NCBI RefSeq assembly: GCF_000423465.1
Contig: NZ_KE384020.1
Location: 427,671 to 491,670, forward strand
Source: Propionicicella superfundia DSM 22317
Lineage (GTDB): Bacteria; Actinomycetota; Actinomycetes; Propionibacteriales; Propionibacteriaceae
Length of the DNA: 64,000 nt
Direction: 5' to 3'
Shown here one piece after another: positions 1 through 9,217 of this stretch (position 1 is the stretch's first letter; each line of letters opens with the position of its first letter). The notes beneath the pieces are model-generated. The model was not told the origin of the DNA. It worked only from the letters and a program-made list of their open reading frames with translations, and made no database searches. The translations under genes and the position numbers were made by a program.

Positions 1-324
1 GCGAGACCACGGGTGCGGCTGGGCGGAGGTCCGGGTTTTCCATGCTCTCGGTGGCGTTCCCCGGGCCGCCTGATCCGGTGTCCCGTCCGTGGCTGGTCGG
101 CCCTCGACGCTCGATCACTGCCCTCCGGGCCACATGTCCGGTTCGGTGATCGGCCCGGCGACGGGGCATGCGTGTCGCCGGCGTCGGCGCGGCCACGGGT
201 GACCGGGCGATGGCGTCCCTGGGATTTGCCGCGGGCCGGTCCTAGAGTGCAGTTAAGCGGTGCGGGCGCGGCAGAGACGCTGCGCCACGGCCGTGTAGCC
301 CCGACACTTGTTCGAAGGAGAACA
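1..324. other. upstream region of the first kinase
   Basis: No gene is supported here. An open frame runs through it in phase with the kinase, but its translation is arginine- and proline-rich and unlike any sugar kinase, so I read it as non-coding. A TAGAGT box at 243-248 is a possible -10 element for the downstream gene, but no good -35 accompanies it. The promoter is therefore unresolved. Confidence 0.4.
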
Positions 325-1866
325 ATGAACGCTGTCCGCAGCGACGGTCCACTGGTCATTGCCGTCGACACCTCCACCACAGCGACCAAGGCGATCGTCG
401 TCGATCCCAGCGGCGCCGTGCTCGCGCTGGGCACGAGCGAGATCCCCCTGTACACCCCGGCCATGAACTTCTACGAGCACGACCCTCGCGACTGGTGGCG
501 AACCACCAACGAGGCGGTGGGCTCCGCGGTCGCGGAGCTCACGCCGCAGGAGAAGGAACGCGTCTCCGCGATGTGCGTGACGCCGCAGCGGCAGTCCTTC
601 GGGCTGTTCTCGGCCGACGGGACGCCGATCCGGCGGGGGCCGCTGTGGCTCGATGGCAGAGCGGTGGAGCAGGTGCAGCGATACGGTTCGGAGGACGTCC
701 ACCGGCTGTCGGGGATGCTGCCCGACGTCACACCGTCCCTCTACAAGATGGCGTGGCTGAAGGAGCACGAGCCCGAGAATCTCACGGCGGCGGACAAGGT
801 CGTCGGCGTGCACGGCTACGTGGTGTTCTGCCTCACCGGCCGCTGGCTGGACTCGACGGCGACCGCCGACAGCCTCGGTCTGTTCGACATGGCCAGGATG
901 GAGTTCTCCGACACACTGCTGGACATCGCCGGCGTGACCATCGACCAGATGGCCGGACTCGTCGGCCCGGGGGAGATCATCGCCGACATCCGCCCGGAGA
1001 TCGCGGCCGGGTGGGGGCTGCCAGGCACCATTCCGCTGGTCGCCGGCTGCGGCGACGGGCAGGCCGCCGGCCTCGGTGCGGCAGCGGTCGGGCCGGACGA
1101 GGCCTATCTCAACATGGGGACGGCGATCGTGGCCGGTGTGCACTCCCCGACCTACCGGCACGGCATGGTGTATCGCACGGATGCGGCGGGCCTGCCCGGC
1201 CACTATGTCTTGGAGGTCGTCCAGAACTCCGGCGCCTACCTCGCCGGGTGGTTCCGCGAGAACCTCGGCGACCCGGCGCTCGGCGGACGTCCCGATCCCG
1301 CTCTCGAGAAGGCGGCCGAGGAGGCGGGGATCGGCGCGGGTGGTCTGGTCACGCTGCCGTACTGGAATGCCGTCCAGAGTCCCTTCTGGGACCCGGTCGC
1401 CCGCGGCGGGATCGTGGGATTCGGCGGCGGGCACGGGCGCGGGCACGTGTACCGGTCGATCCTGGAGGGCCTCTGCCTGGAGACGGCACGTAACGTCCGC
1501 GGTATGGAGGCCGACACCGGAACACCCATCACGACCGTTCGGGTGATGGGCGGGGGCCAGCGGTCCCCGCTGTGGCGCCAGATGATGACCGATGCGATCG
1601 GTGCACCGCTGACAGGGTGCGAGGAGGAGGAGATCTCGGCCCTCGGCGCTGCGGTCATGGCCATGTCCGTGACCGGAGCCCACGGGACGATCCCGGACAT
1701 CGCGACGAGCGCCCGGGCGATGGCGCGCTTCGGAGACGTCTCCGAGCCCGACATGGCCGCACACGAGCGGTATGCCGAGATCGGCGAGATCCAGGGCGAG
1801 CTGTACGCGCGGCTGCGAGACCTGTTCCCCCGACTGGCAGCCTTCTCCGAGACGAACGGGTCCTGA
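325..1866 (+). CDS. FGGY-family carbohydrate kinase (xylulokinase-like)
   Basis: A 513-residue cytoplasmic sugar kinase of the FGGY family, predicted to phosphorylate a pentulose or similar sugar with ATP. The N-terminal phosphate-binding motif VDTSTTATKAIV lies near residue 10. The GCGDGQAAGLG stretch carries the expected catalytic aspartate. The C-terminal MGGGQRSPLWRQM and ALGAA motifs match the family nucleotide-binding lobe, and length is normal (about 500). The ATG at 325 is chosen because GAAGGAG precedes it by six bases and the protein then starts right at the first beta strand. The substrate cannot be read from sequence. It is only distantly similar to the second FGGY kinase near 26 kb, and no sugar isomerase or transporter lies beside it inside the window. 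Confidence 0.85.
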   Translation: MNAVRSDGPLVIAVDTSTTATKAIVVDPSGAVLALGTSEIPLYTPAMNFYEHDPRDWWRTTNEAVGSAVAELTPQEKERVSAMCVTPQRQSFGLFSADGTPIRRGPLWLDGRAVEQVQRYGSEDVHRLSGMLPDVTPSLYKMAWLKEHEPENLTAADKVVGVHGYVVFCLTGRWLDSTATADSLGLFDMARMEFSDTLLDIAGVTIDQMAGLVGPGEIIADIRPEIAAGWGLPGTIPLVAGCGDGQAAGLGAAAVGPDEAYLNMGTAIVAGVHSPTYRHGMVYRTDAAGLPGHYVLEVVQNSGAYLAGWFRENLGDPALGGRPDPALEKAAEEAGIGAGGLVTLPYWNAVQSPFWDPVARGGIVGFGGGHGRGHVYRSILEGLCLETARNVRGMEADTGTPITTVRVMGGGQRSPLWRQMMTDAIGAPLTGCEEEEISALGAAVMAMSVTGAHGTIPDIATSARAMARFGDVSEPDMAAHERYAEIGEIQGELYARLRDLFPRLAAFSETNGS

Positions 1867-1902
1867 TCGGTCACGACGCGGCCGGTCCCGCCCGGAGACG
1901 CG

Positions 1903-1930
1903 CGCGGCCCCGGGTCACCCCGGGGCCGCG
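1903..1930 (+). terminator. intrinsic terminator after the FGGY kinase
   Basis: A perfect 12-bp stem (CGCGGCCCCGGG with its complement) closes a TCAC loop about 37 bp after the kinase stop codon. There is no U tract, which is usual for high-GC actinobacteria. It sits between convergent genes and may stop transcription from both sides. Confidence 0.7.
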
Positions 1931-1952
1931 TCGTTGCAGAAGCTCTGTGGAG

Positions 1953-2150
1953 TCAACTGATCCTGTCGGTCTCGTCATGGATGCTGAGCGCCACCTGGCG
2001 CAGCTTGTTCTGGTGGGCACGGCCGTGGTGGGCGCAGAAGAGAAGCTCGCCACCGCTCGTCAGGGTCACCCGCAGATATGCCTGCGCGCCACACCGATCA
2101 CAGCGATCGGATGCGGTGAGTGCGGATCCTTCGATGTATGTCGCGCTCAT
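1953..2150 (-). CDS. DUF7455-type small zinc-ribbon-like protein
   Basis: A 65-residue protein with a CDRCGAQA knuckle followed by FCAHHGRAH, a Cys2/Cys-His pattern that probably binds zinc. The layout (LTASDRCDRCGAQAYLRV, then GGELLFCAHHG) matches a small conserved family of high-GC actinobacteria of unknown function (DUF7455). The start at 2150 is preferred over one 38 codons upstream because AAGGAAG lies seven bases before it and family members begin just before this motif. It faces the kinase tail to tail and is divergent from parE. No function is assigned. Confidence 0.75.
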   Translation of the reverse strand: MSATYIEGSALTASDRCDRCGAQAYLRVTLTSGGELLFCAHHGRAHQNKLRQVALSIHDETDRIS

Positions 2151-2299
2151 CACGTCTTCCTTCCCCTCGTCCCGGTTCATCCGGCTGGTACAACGCCGAT
2201 GCTTCGGGGTTTGTTCCACTTGCAGCGTAACGCGGCGCCGAAGCGGTCCATCGACGGTCGACACACTTTAACGTCCCCGTCACATTGGGCATCGCCCGG

Positions 2300-2312
2300 T
2301 AACCTGCGGGAG
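2300..2312 (+). promoter_or_regulatory. leaderless promoter of parE
   Basis: TAACCT at 2300-2305 is followed by exactly six bases and the GTG start at 2312. There is no room for a ribosome binding site, so transcription and translation probably start together. Confidence 0.55.
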
Positions 2313-4384
2313 TGAACTCTCCCGCGGCTCCCGAAGGCATGGACTACCAGGCTCGGCACCTGCTCGTGCTCGAGGGACTGGAGGCCGTGCGGAAGCGGCC
2401 CGCGATGTACATCGGGTCGACGGACACACGCGGGCTGATGCACTGCCTGTGGGAGATCATCGACAACGCCGTGGACGAAGCGCTCGCCGGTTTCGGACGC
2501 CGGATCGAGGTCACGCTCCATGACGACGGCAGCGCGTCGGTCGCCGACCATGCCCGCGGCATCCCGGTCGACACCGAGCCGCGCACCGGCCTCACCGGCG
2601 TCGAGGTCGTGTTCACGAAACTCCATGCCGGCGGGAAGTTCGGGACCGGTACCTACAACGCGGCCGGCGGGCTGCACGGCGTGGGCGCCTCCGTCGTCAA
2701 CGCCTTGTCCACCCGGCTCGACGTGGAGGTGGACCGGAACGGCACGACGTGGGCGATGAGCTTCCGCCGCGGTGTGCCAGGCGTGTTCGACGGGCCCGGT
2801 CCCGATGCGTCCTTCACACCGAAGGGCGGCCTGCGCAAGGTCGGCAAGGTCGGCAAGACGGTGACCGGCACCCGGGTCCGCTACTGGCCGGACCGGCAGA
2901 TCTTCTTCAAGGACTCGCGGTTCTCGCTCACGTCCCTGAGCGCTCGCGCCCGCCAGACGAGTTTTCTCGTTCCCGGTCTGGAGATCGTCGTCGACGACGC
3001 ACGCACCCCTGACGGTGAACAGCACTCCTTCCTGCATGCCGGCGGCATCTCGGAGTTCTGCGACTACCTGTCCCGGGGCGACGAGATCACCGATGTCCTC
3101 CGGTTGCAGGGCAGCGACGAGTTCACCGAGACCGTTCCCATGCTGGACGACTCGGGAGCCATGACGCCGACCGACGTCCAGCGGAGGCTGGACGTCGATA
3201 TCGCTGTGACGTGGACCAACGACTACGAGACCAGGGTGCAGTCGTTCGTGAACATCATCGCGACGCCGAAGGGCGGCACGCACCTGGCGGGCTTCGAACG
3301 GGGCATGCTGCGAGCCTTCTCGCGCTCCCTGGACGGCACCCGGCTGCTCAAGACGGGGGAGGAGGTGACCCGCGACGACGTCGCGGAGGGCCTGACCGCC
3401 GTCGTCACCGTCCGGCTCGCCGAGCCGCAGTTCGAGGGGCAGACCAAGGAGGTGCTGGGAACACCCCCGGTGACGCGGCTCGTCGCGAAGATCGTGGAGA
3501 ACCAGCTCACCGACTTCCTGACCACCTCGAAGCCGTCACAGCGACCCAAGGCGCGTGCGGTGATGGAGAAAGTCGTCGGAGCGGCACGGACGCGTATCGC
3601 GGCCCGGGTGCACAAGGAGGCGCAGCGACGCAAGAACGCGCTGGAATCCTCCTCGCTGCCGGCCAAGCTGTCGGACTGCCGCAGCACCGACATCGAGCGC
3701 ACCGAGTTGTTCATCGTCGAGGGCGACTCGGCCATGGGAACGGCGAAGCTGGCCCGCGACTCCGAGTTCCAGGCGTTGCTGCCCATCCGCGGCAAGATCC
3801 TCAACGTGCAGAAGGCGTCGGTCACCGACATGCTCAAGAACCTCGAATGCGCCGCGATCATCCAGGTCGTCGGCGCCGGCTCGGGGCGGACCTTCGATCT
3901 CGACGCGGCGCGCTACGGGAAGATCATCTTCATGGCCGACGCGGACTCCGACGGGGCGCACATCCGGTGCCTGCTGGCCACGCTGTTCTTCAAGTACATG
4001 CGGCCCATGGTCGAGGCCGGACGGGTGTTCACGGCTGTCCCGCCACTGCATCGGTTCGAGCTCGTCAATCCGAAGAAGGGCATGGACAAGTACCTCTACA
4101 CGTACTCCGACGCGGAGTATCACCGGAAGGTCGCCGAACTCGCGAAGAAGGGCCAGGCGTACAAGGAGCCGCAGCGCTACAAGGGGCTGGGCGAGATGGA
4201 CGCGAGCCAGCTCGCCGAGACGACGATGGACCCGAGGCGGCGCACGCTGCGACGCATCACGGTCGACGAGCTCGCCGACGCCGAGGAGGTGTTCGAGCGC
4301 CTGATGGGCAACGACGTCGCGCCGCGGAAGGAGTTCATCATCGACGGCGCGTATCAGCTCGACGCGGAGCGCATCGACGCCTGA
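2312..4384 (+). CDS. parE: DNA topoisomerase IV subunit B (type IIA, GyrB/ParE)
   Basis: A 690-residue ATPase subunit of a type IIA topoisomerase that, with ParC, decatenates and relaxes chromosomal DNA. The GHKL ATPase domain shows EIIDNAVDEALAG near residue 50 and the glycine-rich GGLHGVGASVVNAL loop. The TOPRIM domain carries EGDSA at about residue 470 and DADSDG at about 543, the Mg-binding residues. Length fits ParE rather than a longer GyrB, and parC lies 0.66 kb away on the other strand. The GTG at 2312 is chosen for its TAACCT box six bases upstream. An ATG nine codons later, close to the conserved RHLLVLEGLEAVRKRP motif, is the alternative. Confidence 0.93.
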   Translation: MNSPAAPEGMDYQARHLLVLEGLEAVRKRPAMYIGSTDTRGLMHCLWEIIDNAVDEALAGFGRRIEVTLHDDGSASVADHARGIPVDTEPRTGLTGVEVVFTKLHAGGKFGTGTYNAAGGLHGVGASVVNALSTRLDVEVDRNGTTWAMSFRRGVPGVFDGPGPDASFTPKGGLRKVGKVGKTVTGTRVRYWPDRQIFFKDSRFSLTSLSARARQTSFLVPGLEIVVDDARTPDGEQHSFLHAGGISEFCDYLSRGDEITDVLRLQGSDEFTETVPMLDDSGAMTPTDVQRRLDVDIAVTWTNDYETRVQSFVNIIATPKGGTHLAGFERGMLRAFSRSLDGTRLLKTGEEVTRDDVAEGLTAVVTVRLAEPQFEGQTKEVLGTPPVTRLVAKIVENQLTDFLTTSKPSQRPKARAVMEKVVGAARTRIAARVHKEAQRRKNALESSSLPAKLSDCRSTDIERTELFIVEGDSAMGTAKLARDSEFQALLPIRGKILNVQKASVTDMLKNLECAAIIQVVGAGSGRTFDLDAARYGKIIFMADADSDGAHIRCLLATLFFKYMRPMVEAGRVFTAVPPLHRFELVNPKKGMDKYLYTYSDAEYHRKVAELAKKGQAYKEPQRYKGLGEMDASQLAETTMDPRRRTLRRITVDELADAEEVFERLMGNDVAPRKEFIIDGAYQLDAERIDA

Positions 4385-4457
4385 GCCGGAGCACGCCGTC
4401 TCACCGTGGCGCCATCCCTTGCCTCGTTGGGCTCTCCATGCCGTATCGTCCCCACTC

Positions 4458-5009
4458 ATGAGCGCATCGGGGTGGAATCAGCAGGGCTCCGTCCCCCCTC
4501 CCGGGGGGCAGTGGGGCACGACGCAGCAGGGTGCCGACGCCGGAAGCCGGCCCGTGCCGGCGCAGGCACCCGGTTCCTGGGGACAGGCCGCCGCCACCGG
4601 GCAGTGGGGTGCGGCGCAGGCTCCTGTCGGCGCTGCGCTTCGGCTGAATCTCAAGCCGGCGCTGTGGTCGGGGTTCATGACCAGCCCGGGCGTCTCCATC
4701 AACGGCACCCCGGTCGTCGCGCAGTGGGGCGACAACGTCTACCCGGTCGCGCCGGGCCGGTACCGGCTCGAGGCCAAGGTGAACTACATCTTCCCGATGG
4801 GCCAGGTCTTCTTCGACGTCGACGTGCCGCAGGGGTCGGCCACACAGGTCTACTACGCGGGCCCGGCCGGTGTGTTCTTCTCCGGCGCGATCGGCCTCAC
4901 CCCGCAACGGTCGTCCGGCCAATGGCTGACCTGGGTGTCCCTGGGCATCGCCGGAGCCATCCTGCTCCTCATGTTCGTCGGGATCATCCTCAGCGCGATC
5001 CTCTCCTGA
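4458..5009 (+). CDS. proline/glutamine-rich protein with C-terminal membrane anchor
   Basis: A 183-residue protein of unknown function. The first 55 residues are Gly/Pro/Gln-rich and probably disordered. A middle beta-rich part (about 60-140) contains YPVAPGRYRLEAKVNY and resembles a small beta-sandwich. A single hydrophobic helix at the extreme C-terminus (about 158-183) would anchor it in the membrane with the rest in the cytoplasm. The ATG at 4458 starts the low-complexity region cleanly; a TATCGT box lies eight bases upstream and there is no Shine-Dalgarno. It follows parE by 73 bp and may be co-transcribed. Confidence 0.65.
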   Translation: MSASGWNQQGSVPPPGGQWGTTQQGADAGSRPVPAQAPGSWGQAAATGQWGAAQAPVGAALRLNLKPALWSGFMTSPGVSINGTPVVAQWGDNVYPVAPGRYRLEAKVNYIFPMGQVFFDVDVPQGSATQVYYAGPAGVFFSGAIGLTPQRSSGQWLTWVSLGIAGAILLLMFVGIILSAILS

Positions 5010-5026
5010 CCCGGCTCTGAGCCGGG
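5010..5026 (+). terminator. short bidirectional hairpin between converging genes
   Basis: CCCGGCT, loop CTG, AGCCGGG starts at the stop codon of the upstream membrane protein and lies 20 bp from the end of parC on the other strand. Confidence 0.5.
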
Positions 5027-5045
5027 CCGCCGACCGCCACCCGGC

Positions 5046-7475
5046 TCACTGCACGACGCGCGAGCCCAACGCAGAGATCGGCTGGTCGGCCGGCTGCCCG
5101 GATCCGTCCCGCCGGCCCGTGGCCGGCGGAAGATCGAGGGGTGCCCCGCTGGACGCCGCCGCGACGGCCGGGGCCGCTCCGGCCCAGGCGGTCAGCAGGA
5201 CGTCCTCGCCCTTGAGGAATCGGTGGCAGCGGACGCCGCCGGTGGCACGTCCCTTCGCGGGGTACTCCGTGAGCGGCGTCACCTTCACCGATCCGGTCGC
5301 GGTGCCGGGAAGCGCATTCGACGACCCGGCCACGGTCGCGACGACAGCCTGCCCGGACCCGACGGAACCGAACCACACGACGTTCGCGCCCGTCGCGAGC
5401 CGGACGCCCGCCATGCCGCCGGCCGGACGCCCCTGGGGCCGCACCGCCGTCGCGGGGAAACGAAGCAGGTGCGCATCGGACGTGATGAAGACGAGGTCGA
5501 CGGCGTCGGAGGCGAGCTCGACCGCGCCGACGACCTCGTCGTCCGCGTCGAGCCGGATCACGTCCCAGGAATCCTTGCCGAGCACCTCGGGGTGGACGCG
5601 CTTGACGACGCCGTTGCGGGTGCCCAGGGCGAGACCCGCGCCGTCGGCGGGCAGCGCGGACAGGGTCAGCGGGCGTTCACCCGGGTCGAGACCCACGAGG
5701 TCGTCGACGAGCGAGCCGCCCTGCAGGTGAGGCGCCGTGGCGGTGAGCGGCACCGTGGGCAGGTCGATCACCTGCGCCTTGATCACCCGGCCGCGGTTCG
5801 TGACGATGCCGAACTCGCCGCGCGCGGTCGTCCGTACGGCGCTGACGAGCAGATCGTGCTGGGCACGCGGGCCGCCGCGTGGCAACTCGGCGGCCGCGTC
5901 GGTGCGGGCCAGCAGCCCGGTCGCCGAGAGCAGCACCCAGCACGGGTCGTCGGCCACCTCGAGGGGGGCCGATGCCGTCACCTGTGCTCCGGCGGAGGCG
6001 AGCAGGACGGTGCGGCGAGGGGTGCCGAACTGCTTCGTCACGTCGTCGAGCTCGGCGGCCACGGTGCGGTGCAGTCGTGACTCGTCGGAAAGGATCTCCT
6101 GCAGGTCGGCGATGGTCTCGCGGAGCGTGTCGCGCTCGGCCTCCAGCTCGATCCGGGAGTACTTGGTGAGGCGGCGCAACTGCATGTCGAGGATGTAGTC
6201 GGCTTGGACCTGTGTGAGCTCGAAGGCCTCCATGAGCCGGGCCCGCGCGCTCGCCGTGTCGTCGCTGGAGCGGATGATGGCGATGACGTCGTCGATGTCG
6301 ACGATCGCGAGCAGCAGTCCCTCGACCAGGTGGAGCCGGTCGGTCGCCTTGCCGAGGCGGAAGGACGTGCGGCGGCGGATGACCTCGATGCGGTGGCCGA
6401 GGTACACCCGGAGCAGTTCGGGCAGGGACAGGGTCCGTGGCTGGCCGTCGACGAGCGCCACCATGTTCATCGCGAAGCCGTCCTCCAGCTTCGTGAGGCG
6501 GTACAGGTCCTCGAGCAGGACGTCGGGGTTGATCCCGTTCTTGACCTCGATGACGAGACGGGTCCCCCGGGTGAGGTCGGTGAGGTCCTTGATGTCGGCG
6601 ATGCCGCTGAGCCGCTTCGCCTGGACGAGCTTCTTGACCTGGTCGATGATCTTCTCGGGACCGACGCCGTACGGCAGTTCGGTGACGACGATGCCGCGTC
6701 GTCGCGGGGACACCTGCTCGACGCGGGCCGTGGCCCGCATGCGGAACGTTCCCCGCCCGGTCGCGTACGCGTCGCGGATGCCGTCCAGTCCGATGATCCG
6801 GCCGCCGGTGGGCAGGTCGGGGCCCGGGACGTACCGCATCAGGGTCTCCAGGTCGGCGCCGGGGTGTTTCAGGAGGTGCTTGAGCGCGGACACGACCTCG
6901 ACGAGGTTGTGCGGAGGGATGTTCGTCGCCATGCCGACGGCGATCCCGGTGCTGCCGTTGACGAGGAGGTTCGGGAACGCGGCGGGCAGGACCGTCGGCT
7001 CGCTGAACTTGCCGTCGTAGTTGAGCCGGAAGTCGACCGTGTCCTCGGCCAGGCCCGCCGTCATCGCACCGGCGGCCGCCGTCATCCGGCATTCGGTGTA
7101 GCGCATGGCGGCCGGACCGGCGTCGGGGGAGCCGAAGTTGCCGTGACCGTCGACCAGGGGCAGCCGCTGGGCCCACGGCTGCGCCATCCGCACGAGGGCG
7201 TCGTAGATCGCGCTGTCGCCGTGCGGGTGATAGAGCCCCATCACCTGTCCGACGACCCGGGCGCACTTCACGTGGGGCCGGTCGGAGCGGACGCCCATCT
7301 CGTCCATCCCGTAGAGAATCCGGCGCTGCACGGGTTTCAGCCCGTCGCGGGCGTCGGGCAGGGCCCGGGAGTAGATGACCGAGTAGGCGTACTCCAGGAA
7401 GCTCGCTTCCATCTCGTGGGTGACGTCAACGTCGACGATGTGCTCCAGGTCGTCGTCCATCGTCTTGTGGGCCAT
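5046..7475 (-). CDS. parC: DNA topoisomerase IV subunit A (type IIA, GyrA/ParC)
   Basis: An 809-residue DNA cleavage subunit of topoisomerase IV. The winged-helix domain has the catalytic tyrosine in AMRYTECRM (Tyr126). The quinolone region reads [11 protein letters not shown] with Ser88 and Asp92, the drug-sensitive arrangement. [18 protein letters not shown] is the family signature. The C-terminal domain is a six-bladed-type propeller without a recognisable GyrA box, supporting ParC over GyrA. GAGGAAG lies eight bases before the ATG at 7475. Partner parE converges on it from the left. Confidence 0.92.
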   Translation of the reverse strand: MAHKTMDDDLEHIVDVDVTHEMEASFLEYAYSVIYSRALPDARDGLKPVQRRILYGMDEMGVRSDRPHVKCARVVGQVMGLYHPHGDSAIYDALVRMAQPWAQRLPLVDGHGNFGSPDAGPAAMRYTECRMTAAAGAMTAGLAEDTVDFRLNYDGKFSEPTVLPAAFPNLLVNGSTGIAVGMATNIPPHNLVEVVSALKHLLKHPGADLETLMRYVPGPDLPTGGRIIGLDGIRDAYATGRGTFRMRATARVEQVSPRRRGIVVTELPYGVGPEKIIDQVKKLVQAKRLSGIADIKDLTDLTRGTRLVIEVKNGINPDVLLEDLYRLTKLEDGFAMNMVALVDGQPRTLSLPELLRVYLGHRIEVIRRRTSFRLGKATDRLHLVEGLLLAIVDIDDVIAIIRSSDDTASARARLMEAFELTQVQADYILDMQLRRLTKYSRIELEAERDTLRETIADLQEILSDESRLHRTVAAELDDVTKQFGTPRRTVLLASAGAQVTASAPLEVADDPCWVLLSATGLLARTDAAAELPRGGPRAQHDLLVSAVRTTARGEFGIVTNRGRVIKAQVIDLPTVPLTATAPHLQGGSLVDDLVGLDPGERPLTLSALPADGAGLALGTRNGVVKRVHPEVLGKDSWDVIRLDADDEVVGAVELASDAVDLVFITSDAHLLRFPATAVRPQGRPAGGMAGVRLATGANVVWFGSVGSGQAVVATVAGSSNALPGTATGSVKVTPLTEYPAKGRATGGVRCHRFLKGEDVLLTAWAGAAPAVAAASSGAPLDLPPATGRRDGSGQPADQPISALGSRVVQ

Positions 7476-7509
7476 GCAGTTACTTCCTCACGTGGCCCCG
7501 AGGGGCCGC

Positions 7510-8553
7510 TCAGTCGGGCCGCGGAAAGTAGCGGTCCAATCCACGGATGAGACCGTACCCGGTCGGAGCCGCGATCATCGGTAGCTCGGGCGCGGCGTCG
7601 GCATCTCCCTCGTCGATGGAGCTGAACGACCCATGGGTCAGGAACTGCTGGCCCGGCGTGAGCTGCCGGATCGCGACCGCGAGCACGGCGCACTGGCAGC
7701 GTTCCGCGAACGCGGCGTAGATGGCGGGATCATGCTGACCGTCGTCCCCGACGAGGATCCAGCGGATCTGCGGGAACTCGGCGGCGAGCAGATCGAGGGA
7801 CTCCTGCTTGTGCTCCAGCCCGGAGCGGAACCAGCCGGTGTTCGTCGGCCCCCAGTCGGTGAGGAGCATCGCCCCGTCGGGGTACCCGTGCCGCCGCAGG
7901 AAGCGGCGGAGGAACGGATGGGTGTTCCATGCGCCGGTCGAGACGTAGAAGACGGGTGCGCCCGGAAACCGCTGCTGCAGATGCTCGTAGAGCTGTGCCA
8001 TACCCGGGACGGCCTCGCGCGCGGCCTCGGTGATGATGAACGAGTTCCAGGCCGCGATGAACGGCCGGGGCAGCGAGGTGGAGATGACGGTGTCGTCGAT
8101 GTCGCTGACGATGCCGACGGTGATGTCGTTGCCGATGATCTGGACGGGCAGCTCGGTCCGTTTCGACCCGGCGGTCCACACGAGGGCGGAGTGCCAGCCC
8201 GGCGGCAGACCATGGTCGCTCACGCGCACGTCGACATATCCGCCTCGTGCGGTCGTCGTCTCGACGACGCGCTCGCCGAGGCGGATCGTCACCGCGGTGC
8301 GGGAGACGGGCGTGGTGAAGAAGTTCCGCCAGCCGCGGCGCTTGAGCATGCGGCCGATGTCCTTGCCGATCGCCGTCCGCGACCAGCGCGGGGCGAGGAC
8401 GATGCGCGCGAGAATGCGGGCGCCGCCCTCGCTGCCGTAGCCGGTGTAGGGGATGACCTTCTCGCGCCACCGCAGGACATTGCGCAAGAACCGTTCGACC
8501 TGCGCGTCGATCGCATCCTCGATGCGCGCAGCCAGGAACGGTTTGGCACTCAT
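7510..8553 (-). CDS. DUF2183 (App1-like) phosphatase-domain protein
   Basis: A 347-residue protein of the DUF2183 family, related to the HAD-type phosphatidate phosphatase domain of yeast App1. The catalytic DIDDT motif (SDIDDTVISTSLPRP) lies near residue 165, followed by FYVSTGAWN and the later aspartate motif WILVGDDGQHDP. The N-terminal third (about 1-150) is the usual family companion domain. A phosphatidate or related phosphate ester substrate is inferred from the family. The ATG at 8553 is preferred because a TAAGTT box lies seven bases upstream and the preceding in-frame sequence is not conserved-looking. It diverges from the DUF5998 gene. Confidence 0.82.
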   Translation of the reverse strand: MSAKPFLAARIEDAIDAQVERFLRNVLRWREKVIPYTGYGSEGGARILARIVLAPRWSRTAIGKDIGRMLKRRGWRNFFTTPVSRTAVTIRLGERVVETTTARGGYVDVRVSDHGLPPGWHSALVWTAGSKRTELPVQIIGNDITVGIVSDIDDTVISTSLPRPFIAAWNSFIITEAAREAVPGMAQLYEHLQQRFPGAPVFYVSTGAWNTHPFLRRFLRRHGYPDGAMLLTDWGPTNTGWFRSGLEHKQESLDLLAAEFPQIRWILVGDDGQHDPAIYAAFAERCQCAVLAVAIRQLTPGQQFLTHGSFSSIDEGDADAAPELPMIAAPTGYGLIRGLDRYFPRPD

Positions 8554-8635
8554 GGTGGACAACTTACAAGGGCCGGGCCCGGGGTGCGTGCCGGGGGAAT
8601 TCGTTGGACGTCCCCGGAGGTGACAGACTGGCCGG

Positions 8636-9217
8636 GTGATTCCTGCGGCCTCCTCCGGAAGTGCGCTGCGCGAGGACATCGACGCGTGCGGCTACTTCCC
8701 TGACCTCGTCGCCGATATCGTGGCGGCGGCCCTCGGCGACGAGGCCATCGTCGCCCATCTCGTCCATCACGAGGCGACGTTCGACCGCGATCAGGTGCAC
8801 CGGCATCTCACCGTGCTGGTCCTGACCGAGACGCGCTTCCTCGTGACCCACACCGATGAGGCCGAGCAGAACACATCCGGGCGGATCGAGGCGGCCACCA
8901 CGAGCGAGGTCGTTCCCCTGACGCAACTCGGAACGGTGAGCATCGCGACCGTCGTCCAGGATCCCGAGAACCACGCCCTCGGCCGGTCGTCGCTGGGGGA
9001 GGTGTGGCTGACCGTGAACTGGGGGACGCTGCGCCAGATCGACCTGAAGCCGGCCGGTTGCGACAACCCCGACTGCGAGGCCGATCACGGGTACACGGGG
9101 ACCGCGGCCGGCGAGGATCTGGTGATCCGGATGTCCGCCGCAGCCGACGGAACGGAGAACCTGGGCCGGATGGTCCGGTTCGCGACGCTGCTCCAGCATC
9201 GCGCCGGGCGGCGATGA
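8636..9217 (+). CDS. DUF5998 family protein
   Basis: A 193-residue protein matching a conserved actinobacterial family of unknown function that is usually found next to an alkaline-phosphatase-like gene, as here. A predicted alpha/beta core contains HHEATFDRDQVHRHLTVLVL and the cysteine-bearing CDNPDCEADHG near residue 142, which could bind a metal. The GTG at 8636 lacks a good ribosome binding site; CAGACT six bases upstream may be the -10 of a leaderless message. Its TGA overlaps the start of the next gene, so the two are translationally coupled. Confidence 0.78.
   Translation: MIPAASSGSALREDIDACGYFPDLVADIVAAALGDEAIVAHLVHHEATFDRDQVHRHLTVLVLTETRFLVTHTDEAEQNTSGRIEAATTSEVVPLTQLGTVSIATVVQDPENHALGRSSLGEVWLTVNWGTLRQIDLKPAGCDNPDCEADHGYTGTAAGEDLVIRMSAAADGTENLGRMVRFATLLQHRAGRR

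Noticed and set aside
253-1764. Long minus-strand frame opposite the first FGGY kinase
   Set aside because: Composition is typical of GC-skewed shadow frames. There is no ribosome binding site, and the plus-strand kinase has clear motifs.
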